From: Maribacter litopenaei
GTDB taxonomy: Bacteria > Bacteroidota > Bacteroidia > Flavobacteriales > Flavobacteriaceae
Assembly: GCF_025244665.1 (NCBI RefSeq)
Contig: NZ_CP104205.1
Coordinates: 3,345,001-3,409,000, forward strand
Reading direction: 5' to 3'
Length of the DNA stretch: 64,000 bases
Part shown: positions 8,940 to 17,047 of the stretch, in pieces
Layout: each line of letters begins with the position of its first letter
Numbering within the stretch: position 1 is the first letter of the stretch
The notes under the pieces: model-generated
Database searches by the model: none
What the model was told of the DNA's origin: nothing
Seen by the model: only the letters and a program-made list of their open reading frames with translations
Program-made: the position numbers and the translations under genes

Positions 8940-9416
8940 CTATTCCCTTGTGATTTCCAAAATATCGAATTTCATGGTACCATTTGGAACGGAGATTTCT
9001 GCAACTTCCCCGACGCTCTTCCCCAATAATCCTTTCCCAATAGGAGAGTTTACAGAAATTTTACCCGATTTTAAATCGGCTTCACTTTCCGCTACCAATT
9101 TATATTTCATCTCCATACCATTGGTCTGATTCTTTAACTTCACAGTGGACAGTACAAGAACCTTCGAGGTATCCAATTGGGATTCGTCTATTAGACGAGC
9201 ATTGGCCAATGTGGCCTCCATTTTAGAAATTTTCATTTCCAATAATCCCTGGGCCTCCTTGGCGGCATCATATTCGGCATTTTCGGACAAGTCGCCTTTA
9301 TCCCTTGCATCTGCAATAGCTTGGGAAGCCTTTGGCCGCTCCACATCCCTCAAATAATTCAATTCCTCCTTTAGCTTCTTTAATCCTTCCGCGGTGTAAT
9401 ATGATACGTTACCCAT
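8940..9416 (-). CDS. greA: Transcription elongation factor GreA
   Basis: Binds RNA polymerase through its secondary channel and stimulates cleavage of backtracked transcripts. The 158-residue frame is intact and of standard length. The N-terminal coiled coil shows YYTAEGLKKLKEELNYL and the acidic tip ARDKGDLSENAEYDAAKE with the two functional acidic residues; the C-terminal FKBP-like domain has SPIGKGLLGKSVGEV. Start ATG at 9414-9416. It is a single-gene unit with its own terminator. Confidence 0.97.
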   Translation of the reverse strand: MGNVSYYTAEGLKKLKEELNYLRDVERPKASQAIADARDKGDLSENAEYDAAKEAQGLLEMKISKMEATLANARLIDESQLDTSKVLVLSTVKLKNQTNGMEMKYKLVAESEADLKSGKISVNSPIGKGLLGKSVGEVAEISVPNGTMKFDILEITRE

Positions 9417-9502
9417 TGTTTCCTCGTTTTATAAATAGCAAAATCCTCTATAACAGCCATATACCCGTGACTTTTTTAGAGAGGATTTCGTACAAATATA
9501 TA

Positions 9503-9510
9503 TAATTTTG
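9503..9510 (+). promoter_or_regulatory. Bacteroidota -7 promoter box
   Basis: TAATTTTG matches the TAnnTTTG -7 consensus, 40 bases upstream of the lipoprotein start at 9550. No convincing -33 element was identified. Confidence 0.45.
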
Positions 9511-9549
9511 CGCAACTTTGTGTATCCATACCCCAAACATTCTTAGCAG

Positions 9550-9987
9550 ATGAAACGAATATCAGGTCTTATAATTTTACTACTTTTTTTGGCATGCGAA
9601 AACAATAGTACCAACCGAAATCCGTATTTGCAAGAAATCAATTTTAGGTTCGATGCCAATCTCAATCTTCCTCTTTATAGCCCTTTGACAAATACCGGAA
9701 GTGCTGTATTAGTCACCCAAGATGGTGTAGGAACACGTGGGGTGTTTATCATCAATGCAGGGTTTAATCAGTTTAAGGCATTTGAAGCCAGTTGCCCAAA
9801 CCATGTTCCCAACGATTGTTCTACCATGACCTTGAATGGACAAGTAGCTACATGCTCTTGTGAGGATTATGAATACAGCCTTTTTACAGGCCAAATGTTG
9901 AACAGGCCGGACGATGGTAATCGATACTACGATATGCTGGAATATAGAACCAGTTTTGGAGGTGGTAGTGTTACCGTATCTAATTAA
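9550..9987 (+). CDS. Lipoprotein with Rieske-like motif spacing
   Basis: 145 residues with a lipoprotein signal (LIILLLFLACENN, acylated Cys about residue 16). The mature part resembles the Rieske [2Fe-2S] fold around ASCPNH and, later, CSCEDYEYSLFTG. In true Rieske proteins these are CxH and CxxHG followed by a tG turn. Here the second His is replaced by Glu/Asp and the first is displaced, so a normal cluster is unlikely. The frame is intact. It is transcribed alone from the promoter at 9503 to the terminator at 9993. Periplasmic or outer-membrane location is inferred from the lipobox. Confidence 0.65.
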   Translation: MKRISGLIILLLFLACENNSTNRNPYLQEINFRFDANLNLPLYSPLTNTGSAVLVTQDGVGTRGVFIINAGFNQFKAFEASCPNHVPNDCSTMTLNGQVATCSCEDYEYSLFTGQMLNRPDDGNRYYDMLEYRTSFGGGSVTVSN

Positions 9988-9992
9988 AGTTT

Positions 9993-10030
9993 AAGCCCCA
10001 AACAACAAAATTTATTACTTGGGGCTTTAG
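9993..10030. terminator. Shared terminator between convergent genes
   Basis: A 9-bp stem, AAGCCCCAA (9993-10001) with TTGGGGCTT (10019-10027), and a 17-base loop, between the lipoprotein and the convergent TonB receptor. It could serve either strand. Confidence 0.6.
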
Positions 10031-10042
10031 TTTATACCCGAA

Positions 10043-12219
10043 TTAAAAATTTACGGTAGCTCCCAATAAAAAATTTATCCCCGCCTGAGGATAAAAGCCT
10101 GCACCCTCTATAGTGGTAATCACGCCTGGATTTGAAAAATCATCATCATACGTAAAAAAATATCCGTTGGACACGATATCGGCATCGAACAAGTTGTTGA
10201 CCAAACCAGGAAAATATAATACTCTTCACAAACCCGTTCAGGCCTAGTTCATATTGAACATTCAAATCGGTTTGGGAATATGCATCCAGTACAGAGCCTT
10301 CAGAATCAATATTTCCCATGTATTGCTTGCCCACATATTTGGACAACAAGGAAATTTGGAATGCCTCTACGGGGTTGTAGGATATTAAATTTCCCGCAAC
10401 AATATCCGGGGAATAGGCTATGTTGGTATTCCCCAAATTCTGTAACCCGCCATCCCTTTGAAACACAAAATCCTGATTCTTGTTTGTACTTAGGGTAATA
10501 TTGGGCCTCCATATAAATTTATCCCCTAAATGTACTTGCGCATCCACTTCAAGACCAAAACGGTAACTATCCCCTATATTGGCCCTTAGAGGAGCCCCAA
10601 CGTCGTTCAGTTCCCCTGTCAACACCAATTGATCCTGATATTTCATATAATATATATTGGTGTTCACCTGAACATCCGGTGTTATATAACGCCATCCCAG
10701 CTCCCAATCGTCCAATTTTTCTCGGTCTAGGGCTTCCATTTTCATAATCGTTTCTATTAGGTTCCCTACTGGCGTTTGCATAGGAGAAATAAAAATTATT
10801 GTTTCTGTTTAAATCATAGGTGATACCCGCCTTGGGATTAAAGAAGTTAAAGGTATCATCTACCAAGCCAGTATCATCCCCGTTGGCTTGATACCCAACC
10901 GTTCTGTACTGAAGGTCTCCATAAAGCGACCAACGGTCGTTCAGCTTATAATTTACCTTTGAATAAATATTAAAATCCGATTTTTTGGAGGTATCATCAT
11001 AATATCGTTCACTATAATCGCTATTACTCGCAAATCTTGCCCAAATGACTTCTCCAAAATGGTCGCCCTCATAATTGTTCCATCCCCCTCCAAAAATCAG
11101 GTTAAGGTTTTCCTTATTGTAGGTCGCAGAAAAGACCGTACCATAAAAATCATTGTCTAACCAACGTCTGCGAATCAAGTCCGTTGTGTTCACTTCTTCT
11201 CCGTCTACGTTCAGAGTTTCAAAACCATAGGTTGAAAAATCGTCATCTTCCCTGTACTGTTCAAAAAATCCCCTACCCCTTGTATAGTGCAAGGCGATAT
11301 TTGTGCTCCAATAATCGGAAAGCTGCTCATTCCACAAAAGTTGGGCGTGGTCTTGCTTATAATTGTCCACCTCGTTTTCATAGAATTGGGTATTGCCATT
11401 TTCATCCTCATAAATTCCCGAAGGGTTATAGGTGCGATTTGTCCGAAGCGTCTCCGCATCGATACCGTACCAAGCTTGATAGGTAATTTCATGTCCTCCA
11501 AACAGCAAAGCCTTTATCAAGGTATTATCATCCTTATAAGCTCCTTGTAAAAAATAAGAATCTAAATCTGATGAAGCTCTATCTATATAACCATCGGAAT
11601 TTATTCTAGAAAGTCTACCGGAAATCTCTACCATATCATTCAAAAGACCGGTACTAAATTTAATATTGCGGCGAAAGGTGTTGAAGCTCCCATATGAGGA
11701 AGAGATCTGTGCATAGGCATCCCGCGAAAACCCATCGGTCAATAAATTAAGACTTGCGCCAAAAGCACCAGCACCATTGGTTGAGGTGCCCACTCCCCTT
11801 TGTAACTGTAGACTTTCAGTAGAGGAGGCGAAATCGGGCATATTTACCCAAAAAGTCCCTTGTGATTCTGCATCGTTGTATGGAATCCCGTTGATAGTAA
11901 CATTTACACGGGTCGCATCACTACCGCGCACACGTATACCTGTATATCCTACTCCCGCACCGGCATCTGAGGTAGTTACCACCGATGGCAGAAAATTCAT
12001 AAGTACGGGAATGTCCTGCCCAAGGTTTCTTGGTTTTATTTGTTCCTTGGTCAAATTGGAAAAGGTGACGGGCGATTCTTTGGTAACCCGGACTGCCGAT
12101 ACAAAAACTTCGTCTAAGACTACCTTTTTCCCTTCTAGGGAATCCGTTGGTTGTTGTTGGGCAAACGAGCCCATGGTTAGCCCAAAAAGGGCCATTGTTG
12201 CGAACATAGAGTATTTCAT
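10043..12219 (-). CDS. TonB-dependent receptor under TPP riboswitch control, probable thiamin uptake (two frameshifts)
   Basis: Outer-membrane active-transport channel of about 725 residues: signal peptide (ending SFAQQQ), plug domain (LDEVFVSAVRVTKESP, GIRVRGSDATRVNVTINGIP, then GAFGASLNL) and a 22-strand barrel ending LLGATVNF at the stop 10043-10045. A TPP riboswitch in its leader makes thiamin or a precursor the likely cargo, as known for Bacteroidota thiamin receptors. Two breaks lie inside: at 10720-10725 (CCGAGA for CCAGA, restoring SPRPEKLDDWE) and at 10206-10211 (CCAGGA for CCAGA, restoring FSGLVNNLFDAD). No CarboxypepD-like N-terminal domain is present. Confidence 0.88.
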
Positions 12220-12237
12220 TCGTAAAAGTGTTACGAA
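12219..12237 (-). promoter_or_regulatory. Hairpin at the start codon of the riboswitch-controlled receptor
   Basis: On the minus strand TTCGTAA, a 5-base loop CACTT, then TTACGAA, whose last A is the first base of the ATG. It covers the region just before the start codon and may be the translation-control part of the TPP riboswitch; this is inferred from position. Confidence 0.4.
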
Positions 12238-12309
12238 TAAAAGGGGCTATTATTCTAAATTAAACTTGATTGTTGTCCAACTAAGGACTTTGATAATCCA
12301 AATGTGGCG

Positions 12310-12402
12310 ATTGCCATCCCTTGGCAGCATTACCTGCCCAGGTTCATTGGGTATAATCTCAGCTTCCTCCGTTCTCGGATTCGGCACCCCTTTGAGATGG
12401 GA
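12310..12402 (-). promoter_or_regulatory. TPP riboswitch (THI element)
   Basis: The minus strand carries the conserved THI-box blocks in order: GGGGTGCC, GCTGAGATTATACCC, GAACCTG, GGTAATGC, then AAGGGATGG. CCATC at the 5' side can pair with GATGG at the 3' side as stem P1. It ends 90 bases before the TonB receptor start. Thiamin pyrophosphate binding is expected to lower receptor expression. Confidence 0.93.
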
Positions 12403-12410
12403 CAAAATTA
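12403..12410 (-). promoter_or_regulatory. Promoter -7 box of the riboswitch transcript
   Basis: TAATTTTG on the minus strand fits TAnnTTTG and ends directly before the first riboswitch stem, so transcription would begin within a few bases of the aptamer's 5' end. Confidence 0.55.
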
Positions 12411-12457
12411 CACCACTTCCATCTATTAATCGATATTATTTTGTAAAAAAGTAACCA

Positions 12458-12489
12458 GAAAAAAGGGAGCTGACCGACCAGCTCCCTTT
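12458..12489 (-). terminator. Minus-strand terminator without an obvious gene
   Basis: An 11-bp stem (AAAGGGAGCTG and complement, 6-base loop) followed on the minus strand by TTTTTT. It lies upstream of the riboswitch promoter and insulates it. The gene at 12880 already has its own terminator at 12832, so a separate short minus-strand transcript may end here. Confidence 0.65.
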
Positions 12490-12831
12490 ACAACCACCAA
12501 AACTAATACAGGACATATTCATTGGATACAAACCAAAACCCTTCTGAAAACTCTCAAAACACAAATAGTACAAAATCGTAAAGCCGTGTTTCTATTGATT
12601 GATCCTGAATCCTGATGATCCCCTTACAGTCAACGGTTAGTGTTTTACTTTCAGGGCTCTTACGTTTCTTTACATATACTAAGACCCGGATGCAATTTGG
12701 AAGTCACCTCATAAGCGATAAAAATTGATTCAAAACTTACATTTTTTGAAAATCAACCCCTAATGAATACTTTTTAATTGATTTTGGTTTTGAAAATTGA
12801 AAGGAAATTATGCCCAAGCGAATAAGAAAGC
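12490..12831. other. Non-coding stretch of about 340 bases
   Basis: No reading frame with coding character on either strand; the longest ATG frames are under 30 codons and lack conserved features. It is bounded on both sides by minus-strand terminators. A small RNA is possible but I see no recognisable family. Confidence 0.5.
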
Positions 12832-12857
12832 ATAAAAAAGGCTGCAAATGCAGCCCT
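12832..12857 (-). terminator. Terminator of the small secreted protein gene
   Basis: GGCTGCA stem (12840-12846 with 12849-12855), followed on the minus strand by a T run. It lies 23 bases beyond the stop of the gene at 12880. Confidence 0.8.
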
Positions 12858-12879
12858 TTACTATCCGAAATTAACCATC

Positions 12880-13188
12880 TTATCTCTTCTTATTGGTAAT
12901 CCAGTTCCCATAAGGATCAATATAGACCGTTCTTCGCGTTCCGCTCTTCAAGACCATGACCAACTTAAATATTCCTTTGGAGTTTCTGTATGCCGCACCC
13001 AACTTGGAGGTGGGGTATTCTTTTAAAATCTCTTCCACAACTGCAGGTGTCAACTCACTCGAAGGGATTCTTTCATAATCATCATTTATTATTTCCTTGC
13101 TTGAAACCTGATTCATTTGATTGGCCTTAGCATGAACATTCAAAACCATTCCAAATACCACTAAGGCAAATAAGAGATACTTTTTCAT
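12880..13188 (-). CDS. Small secreted protein, PepSY-like
   Basis: 102 residues with a signal peptide (MKKYLLFALVVFGMVLNVHA). The mature part has ELTPAVVEEILKEYP, then a beta hairpin FKLVMVLKSGTRRTVYIDPYGNW, a pattern seen in small periplasmic PepSY-like proteins of flavobacteria. The frame is intact. It lies between the DUF4301 operon and the TPP riboswitch, with its own terminator, so it need not be part of the thiamin locus. Function unknown. Confidence 0.6.
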   Translation of the reverse strand: MKKYLLFALVVFGMVLNVHAKANQMNQVSSKEIINDDYERIPSSELTPAVVEEILKEYPTSKLGAAYRNSKGIFKLVMVLKSGTRRTVYIDPYGNWITNKKR

Positions 13189-13350
13189 TTCAATTTTTTA
13201 ATGTTAATGATTCGTACTTTATTTTAATTACGGAACTTATAACCAATTGGATGTTTTAATCAAAAACTTTAATTTTTTTTTAGGCCTCGAAGAGATTGCA
13301 AATAGACTATACATTAGTAAAGAATTAAATCTTTGGCATAAAAAAGTGTC

Positions 13351-14889
13351 TTACGCCTGATGCGAATCCTTTAGCAAATCCAATACGGTCTTTACCGGGT
13401 TAAAAGTCACCAAAGGTACTTCTACAAAAATTGTGTTCCAATGAGCCATGGCCCCATTCCATAGACCAGGAAGCTCCAATGCCTTTAATTCCTTTCCATT
13501 CATGGTTTTATCGGTAATAAAACCCTGTTTGGGGTCTACAAAGTCCATCAAGTTATACTTTTCCCCTTTGTAGTCCCGAATTCCACAGACCAAGTCCACG
13601 GGATTAAAATGGGTTGAGTTTTGCAGTATATCAACTTGATCTGGGTCATCCATATCTATTTGGGCCGATTCGATAATCTGAAGTGAAACATCTCCATTGG
13701 CACTTTTTATCCAAAACGGACCTCCTCCCGGTTCCCCCTCATTTTTCACCATACCACAAATCCGTATGGGCCTGTTGATTCTATTCTTTAGTAGTTTAAC
13801 CTTTTCGGCCTTTGATAAACCATCAAAATTCTCTTTGAATTTTACGTTCAATTCTTCTGTCAAAAATTTCCGGATGTTTCCCGGATTATCCTCAGTAATA
13901 CTATCTCCATCCAACATATTGGCAAACTCAAACGCCTTTTCCTGTACTTTCAATAGGACTCCAGCGAGTGTTTTCTTACTATCCGCCACTGCTTTTGCGT
14001 CCGCCATAACAGCCACGTTATCAATGTTTTTAATAAATATAATATCGGCGTCCTGTTCGTTCAAATTTTCAATTAAGGCACCATGACCGCCCGGCCTGAA
14101 AAGTACTGTACCATCCGGGTTCCTAAATGGTTTGTTTTCCATATCTACGGCGATGGTATCCGTTGACGGTTTTTGAAATGAGTAGTCCACCGTATAATCG
14201 ATTCCCGTCTCCTTAGAAACGCGATCACCTACTTGATTTAATTCAGACTGAAACATTTCCTCATGCTGTTCGGATATGGTAAAGTGCAGCTTTGATCCTC
14301 CTGAAGAACTTGCATACAGTGCACCTTCCTTTAAATGTTCCTCAAAAGGGGTTGCAGTTGTGTATCCATATTTATGAAAGGGTAATAATCCCTTCGGATA
14401 AAAGCCATAGTTTAAAGCATCGTCGCCTAATAGTTCCTTTACAAACAAATAGACCTTTTCGCCATTGGATTTAAAGTTACTTGGAAGCCTATCCATAACT
14501 TTTTTATAAAATGGCATATTCTCCAATCCTTCCGACAGTTTTTTAATGTCCTTGTCATTGGTACGCTTCAAGTACGATTCCAAAGATTCCGAATTATAAT
14601 CATAGCTATCCAAAAAAGAAAAAAGAGCCTTGAACATCCTAGATGCCGCCCCGGAGGCAGGCACAAACTTGAGTATATCCAAGTCCTTAACTTTTGATTC
14701 ATATAACTCAATCAATTCCCTTTCCTCCTCCTCTTTAAAACGAAGAATACCGTTACCTACAACAGCGGCACTTTGTAAGTTCACAAAGGGAATTCCCTCT
14801 TTAAACGTATTGATTTGATTCTCTACTTTTTCCTTGGCAATCCCTTTACTTGCCATTTGTTTCATATCCTGTTCCGAAAGTGTTATCAT
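13351..14889 (-). CDS. DUF4301 family protein, nucleotidyltransferase-like motifs
   Basis: 512 residues, frame intact, with start ATG overlapping the preceding kinase stop by 4 bases (translational coupling). It matches DUF4301, a family without assigned function. Several motifs resemble GT-A-fold nucleotidyltransferases: FVPASGAASRMFK (compare the G-rich NTP loop), YPKGLLPFH (compare PKxLLP), FRPGGHGALIENLN and IIFIKNIDNVA (compare the acidic metal site). A sugar- or cofactor-nucleotide transferase is possible. It is the last gene of the operon with the NadR-like kinase, PnuC-like transporter and YkoF-like protein, which suggests a salvage role. The enzymatic idea is inference. Confidence 0.8.
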   Translation of the reverse strand: MITLSEQDMKQMASKGIAKEKVENQINTFKEGIPFVNLQSAAVVGNGILRFKEEEERELIELYESKVKDLDILKFVPASGAASRMFKALFSFLDSYDYNSESLESYLKRTNDKDIKKLSEGLENMPFYKKVMDRLPSNFKSNGEKVYLFVKELLGDDALNYGFYPKGLLPFHKYGYTTATPFEEHLKEGALYASSSGGSKLHFTISEQHEEMFQSELNQVGDRVSKETGIDYTVDYSFQKPSTDTIAVDMENKPFRNPDGTVLFRPGGHGALIENLNEQDADIIFIKNIDNVAVMADAKAVADSKKTLAGVLLKVQEKAFEFANMLDGDSITEDNPGNIRKFLTEELNVKFKENFDGLSKAEKVKLLKNRINRPIRICGMVKNEGEPGGGPFWIKSANGDVSLQIIESAQIDMDDPDQVDILQNSTHFNPVDLVCGIRDYKGEKYNLMDFVDPKQGFITDKTMNGKELKALELPGLWNGAMAHWNTIFVEVPLVTFNPVKTVLDLLKDSHQA

Positions 14890-15450
14890 TTTGCTCGTAA
14901 ATTATCGATGTGTTCAACTGCGCGCGTTAGGCGTTCCTTTTTATTTCCTTTTAAGATAATAAAATTGCGATGATACTTTTCCAATGTTGCCTTGAAATAT
15001 TCAAACATTTGGTCCCTTTCATTAGGTTTGTCCCTAAGGTCGTCGGCCTCCCATGGAATATCAATATACGTTAGCAAATAAAGATCATAAGAATTCTCTA
15101 AAGCGTACTTCTCCAAAATAGGGTCACAATCCCCTACATAATAAGCCTCTGAATATACCTTTGTTTCCAATAAATCCGTATCGCAAATAAGTATATCCGT
15201 GGCTTTTTTGGTCAGTTCATTTTCCAATCGCATTTGGCCCTCAGCTATGGGAAGCAGGTCTTCCGGTTCACAGGTCTTTCTTTCATTATTCCATTTGTTC
15301 TGTAGATACTCCCGCGCATATTCGGGAACCCAAACCGTATCGTAATGTCTCGGCCAATTGTTCCGATAGGGTGGTCTTTCCTGTAGATTCAGGTCCAAAA
15401 AGAACCACTTTTAAGATGCTCGAAGGTTGTTGTCTATACTTTTCTTCCAT
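14886..15450 (-). CDS. NadR-like P-loop kinase (frameshifted)
   Basis: P-loop kinase related to the ribosylnicotinamide kinase domain of NadR. Walker A is FGPESTGKTTLSEQLA near residues 18-33; the family signature WVPEYAREYLQNKW and the DTD strand ILICDTDLLETKVYSEAYY follow. The ATG at 15448-15450 lies 40 bases inside the transporter gene. The frame breaks at 15348-15353, where CCGAGACA stands for CCAGACA; corrected, it reads LARHYDTVW. Beside PnuC the obvious substrate is nicotinamide riboside. With a thiamin-type neighbour and a TPP-regulated receptor nearby, thiamin or a related pyrimidine is an alternative. Confidence 0.85.
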
Positions 15451-16042
15451 TCAAAATAGCCTTGGATAGCCAAGATGGTAAATATAAGGTATTGCAAGGA
15501 AAGCATTCCCCAACCCCTGTATGCATACAAAGGAACAGTAATAATATCCGCCAATATCCAAAGTGTCCAGTTCTCCAATTTTTTAAGCGCCATATACCAC
15601 ATTCCTGTAAAGAAAACTCCGAAGTGAAAATATCGATGTAATTAGATGTTCCAACTTCTACATCAAAAATCCAATAAACGAAGTAGGTAACGATCATTGT
15701 TAGGAGAAAAAGTCCAAAACCGATTATTTTTTCCTTTAAATCGATCCTGGAAATTTGAACTACCCTTTTATTATTCTTGGTCCTTGCCCAGTTCCACCAA
15801 CCATAAATGCTCATGACCGAAAAATAGAAATTCATCATCATATCGCCCATTAAACGATCCCTGTACAGTAGATAAACCGTAAGGACGGTGGCAACCAATC
15901 CGGTTGGATATACCCAAATATTCTCCTTTTTTGCATACCAAACACTAAGTATACCAGTAATAAATACAATGGCTTCTATTACAATAATAAAAGTCTCCTT
16001 ATCCTTATAAGATCCAAGGAAAAAATCAAAAATGGGGCTCAT
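15411..16042 (-). CDS. PnuC-family vitamin transporter, PnuC or PnuT (frameshifted)
   Basis: Inner-membrane facilitator of about 210 residues with seven predicted helices. Family marks are GWWNWART and, at the C-terminal half, LENWTLWILADIITVPLYAYRG. The frame breaks at 15619-15622, where CTCCGAAGT on the plus strand stands for CTCCAGAAGT; restoring it reads TSGVFFTGMWYMALKKLENW. PnuC carries nicotinamide riboside; the paralogue PnuT carries thiamin and in Bacteroidota often travels with a TPP-regulated TonB receptor. Overlap with the YkoF-like gene upstream (17 bases) and the kinase downstream (40 bases) shows one operon. Confidence 0.87.
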
Positions 16043-16286
16043 ATTCGCTTCTATCGGACTTTACCAGTTTCATATACATCAAGCCCTTATCCATGAGTTC
16101 AAAGGCAATTTTTATTTCGGTCTTAAGTACGTCCATAACAACATCATATGGGCCAAATACTTGTGTACTTAAAGGGTTCTCTAAAATGACCAAGTCAGAA
16201 CTTCTCAGTTTTTTTATAAAGTTGATGATGTGTTTCTCAAAATCGTCCTGTAAAGGAGAGAAGGTAAGTTCTACGGATATGTCCAT
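16026..16286 (-). CDS. Small YkoF/MTH1187-like protein, possible thiamin-binding
   Basis: 86 residues, intact, first gene of the operon. ISVELTFSPLQ followed by a helix, then ENPLSTQVFGPYDVVMDVLK, fits the ferredoxin-like fold of YkoF and MTH1187-type thiamin or HMP binding proteins. It overlaps the transporter start by 17 bases. If the assignment holds it points to thiamin as the cargo. The similarity is modest and based on pattern, so this is tentative. Confidence 0.55.
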   Translation of the reverse strand: MDISVELTFSPLQDDFEKHIINFIKKLRSSDLVILENPLSTQVFGPYDVVMDVLKTEIKIAFELMDKGLMYMKLVKSDRSEYEPHF

Positions 16287-16328
16287 GGAATTTTATTTTG
16301 GTAAATATATTTGATTATTCGTGGAAAA

Positions 16329-16970
16329 CTACCTGTTTTCTACCTTAATGGCATAAACGCAAGTAAAGCCTTCAAATTCCAAAAATTTTACTTGATAATT
16401 CGAAACATCTCCTTGATAAACAATTTCTGCGGTAGTCCCATTTTGGTCGAATGAAAAATCTACAACGTTAATATGATGCAAAAAACTAATACCCTGTTTT
16501 CCGTAAATTTTATAGAGCGATTCCTTGGCACCCCAAACTATGGTGAGTTTCCGTATAATTGCCTCCGTATTTGCCAATGTTCTATACTCTTCAAAAGGAG
16601 TAAACTTATGGGCAATTCTAAGAATTTTTTCCCTGTTCTTTTCGATATCAATACCTACTTCTTCGATCCTACTAATGATAATAGCTGTAAAATGATGTGA
16701 GTGGGTAATGGAAATTAAATTACCGTCCTTGAGATGGGGTTTACCCGCTTCATCATAGTATAAATCTTAGTCCTGGTAATTATACAATGCCATCAAATGC
16801 CGAATACTCAAAAATGCCCTACGGTGTAATTCGGATTTCATTCCATTGTACCGGGTTTGACAATGCTCAGTCAACTCGATTCCCTTACTCAAAAAAGTCT
16901 CAGTCTCTTCAACTTTCCAAATAGCGATGAAAGTATCCTTGTTAACGGTTATAGTATCGTAAAGTGGCAT
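16329..16970 (-). CDS. 4'-phosphopantetheinyl transferase (in-frame stop, probable double read error)
   Basis: Sfp-type enzyme that loads the phosphopantetheine arm onto acyl carrier protein. Diagnostic motifs are GKPHLKDG, ISITHSHHFTA, VGIDIE (metal site) and WGAKESLYK. About 213 residues from the ATG at 16970. An in-frame TAA lies at 16767-16769 after YNYQD. The sequence CCAGGACTAAG there is best explained by CCAGA read as CCAGGA plus a lost A, giving YQTKDLYYDE. Since the enzyme is normally essential, loss is unlikely. It is a single gene, divergent from ahcY. Confidence 0.85.
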
Positions 16971-16988
16971 TAATTAACAGGTATTTAG

Positions 16989-16996
16989 TACCTTTG
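16989..16996 (+). promoter_or_regulatory. Promoter -7 box of ahcY
   Basis: TACCTTTG matches TAnnTTTG, 51 bases before the ahcY start and outside the divergent transferase gene. No SAM or SAH riboswitch is visible in the short leader. Confidence 0.55.
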
Positions 16997-17047
16997 CAAC
17001 ACATTAAAGGCAAGCTATTTTAAACGAAAATAAAAAGAAATTAAGAT

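Noticed and set aside
11777..12454. Long plus-strand frame across the TonB receptor start and riboswitch
   Set aside because: It is the antisense of a clear receptor gene and of a TPP riboswitch, with no family character.
16767..16769. Stop-codon readthrough or recoding in the phosphopantetheinyl transferase
   Set aside because: The stop lies at a CCAGGA variant of the CCAGA site, and two nearby indels explain it with a good protein sequence. No selenocysteine or pyrrolysine features are present.
16971..17047. SAM/SAH riboswitch before ahcY
   Set aside because: The leader after the promoter box is only about 45 bases and has none of the conserved SAH or SAM aptamer blocks.
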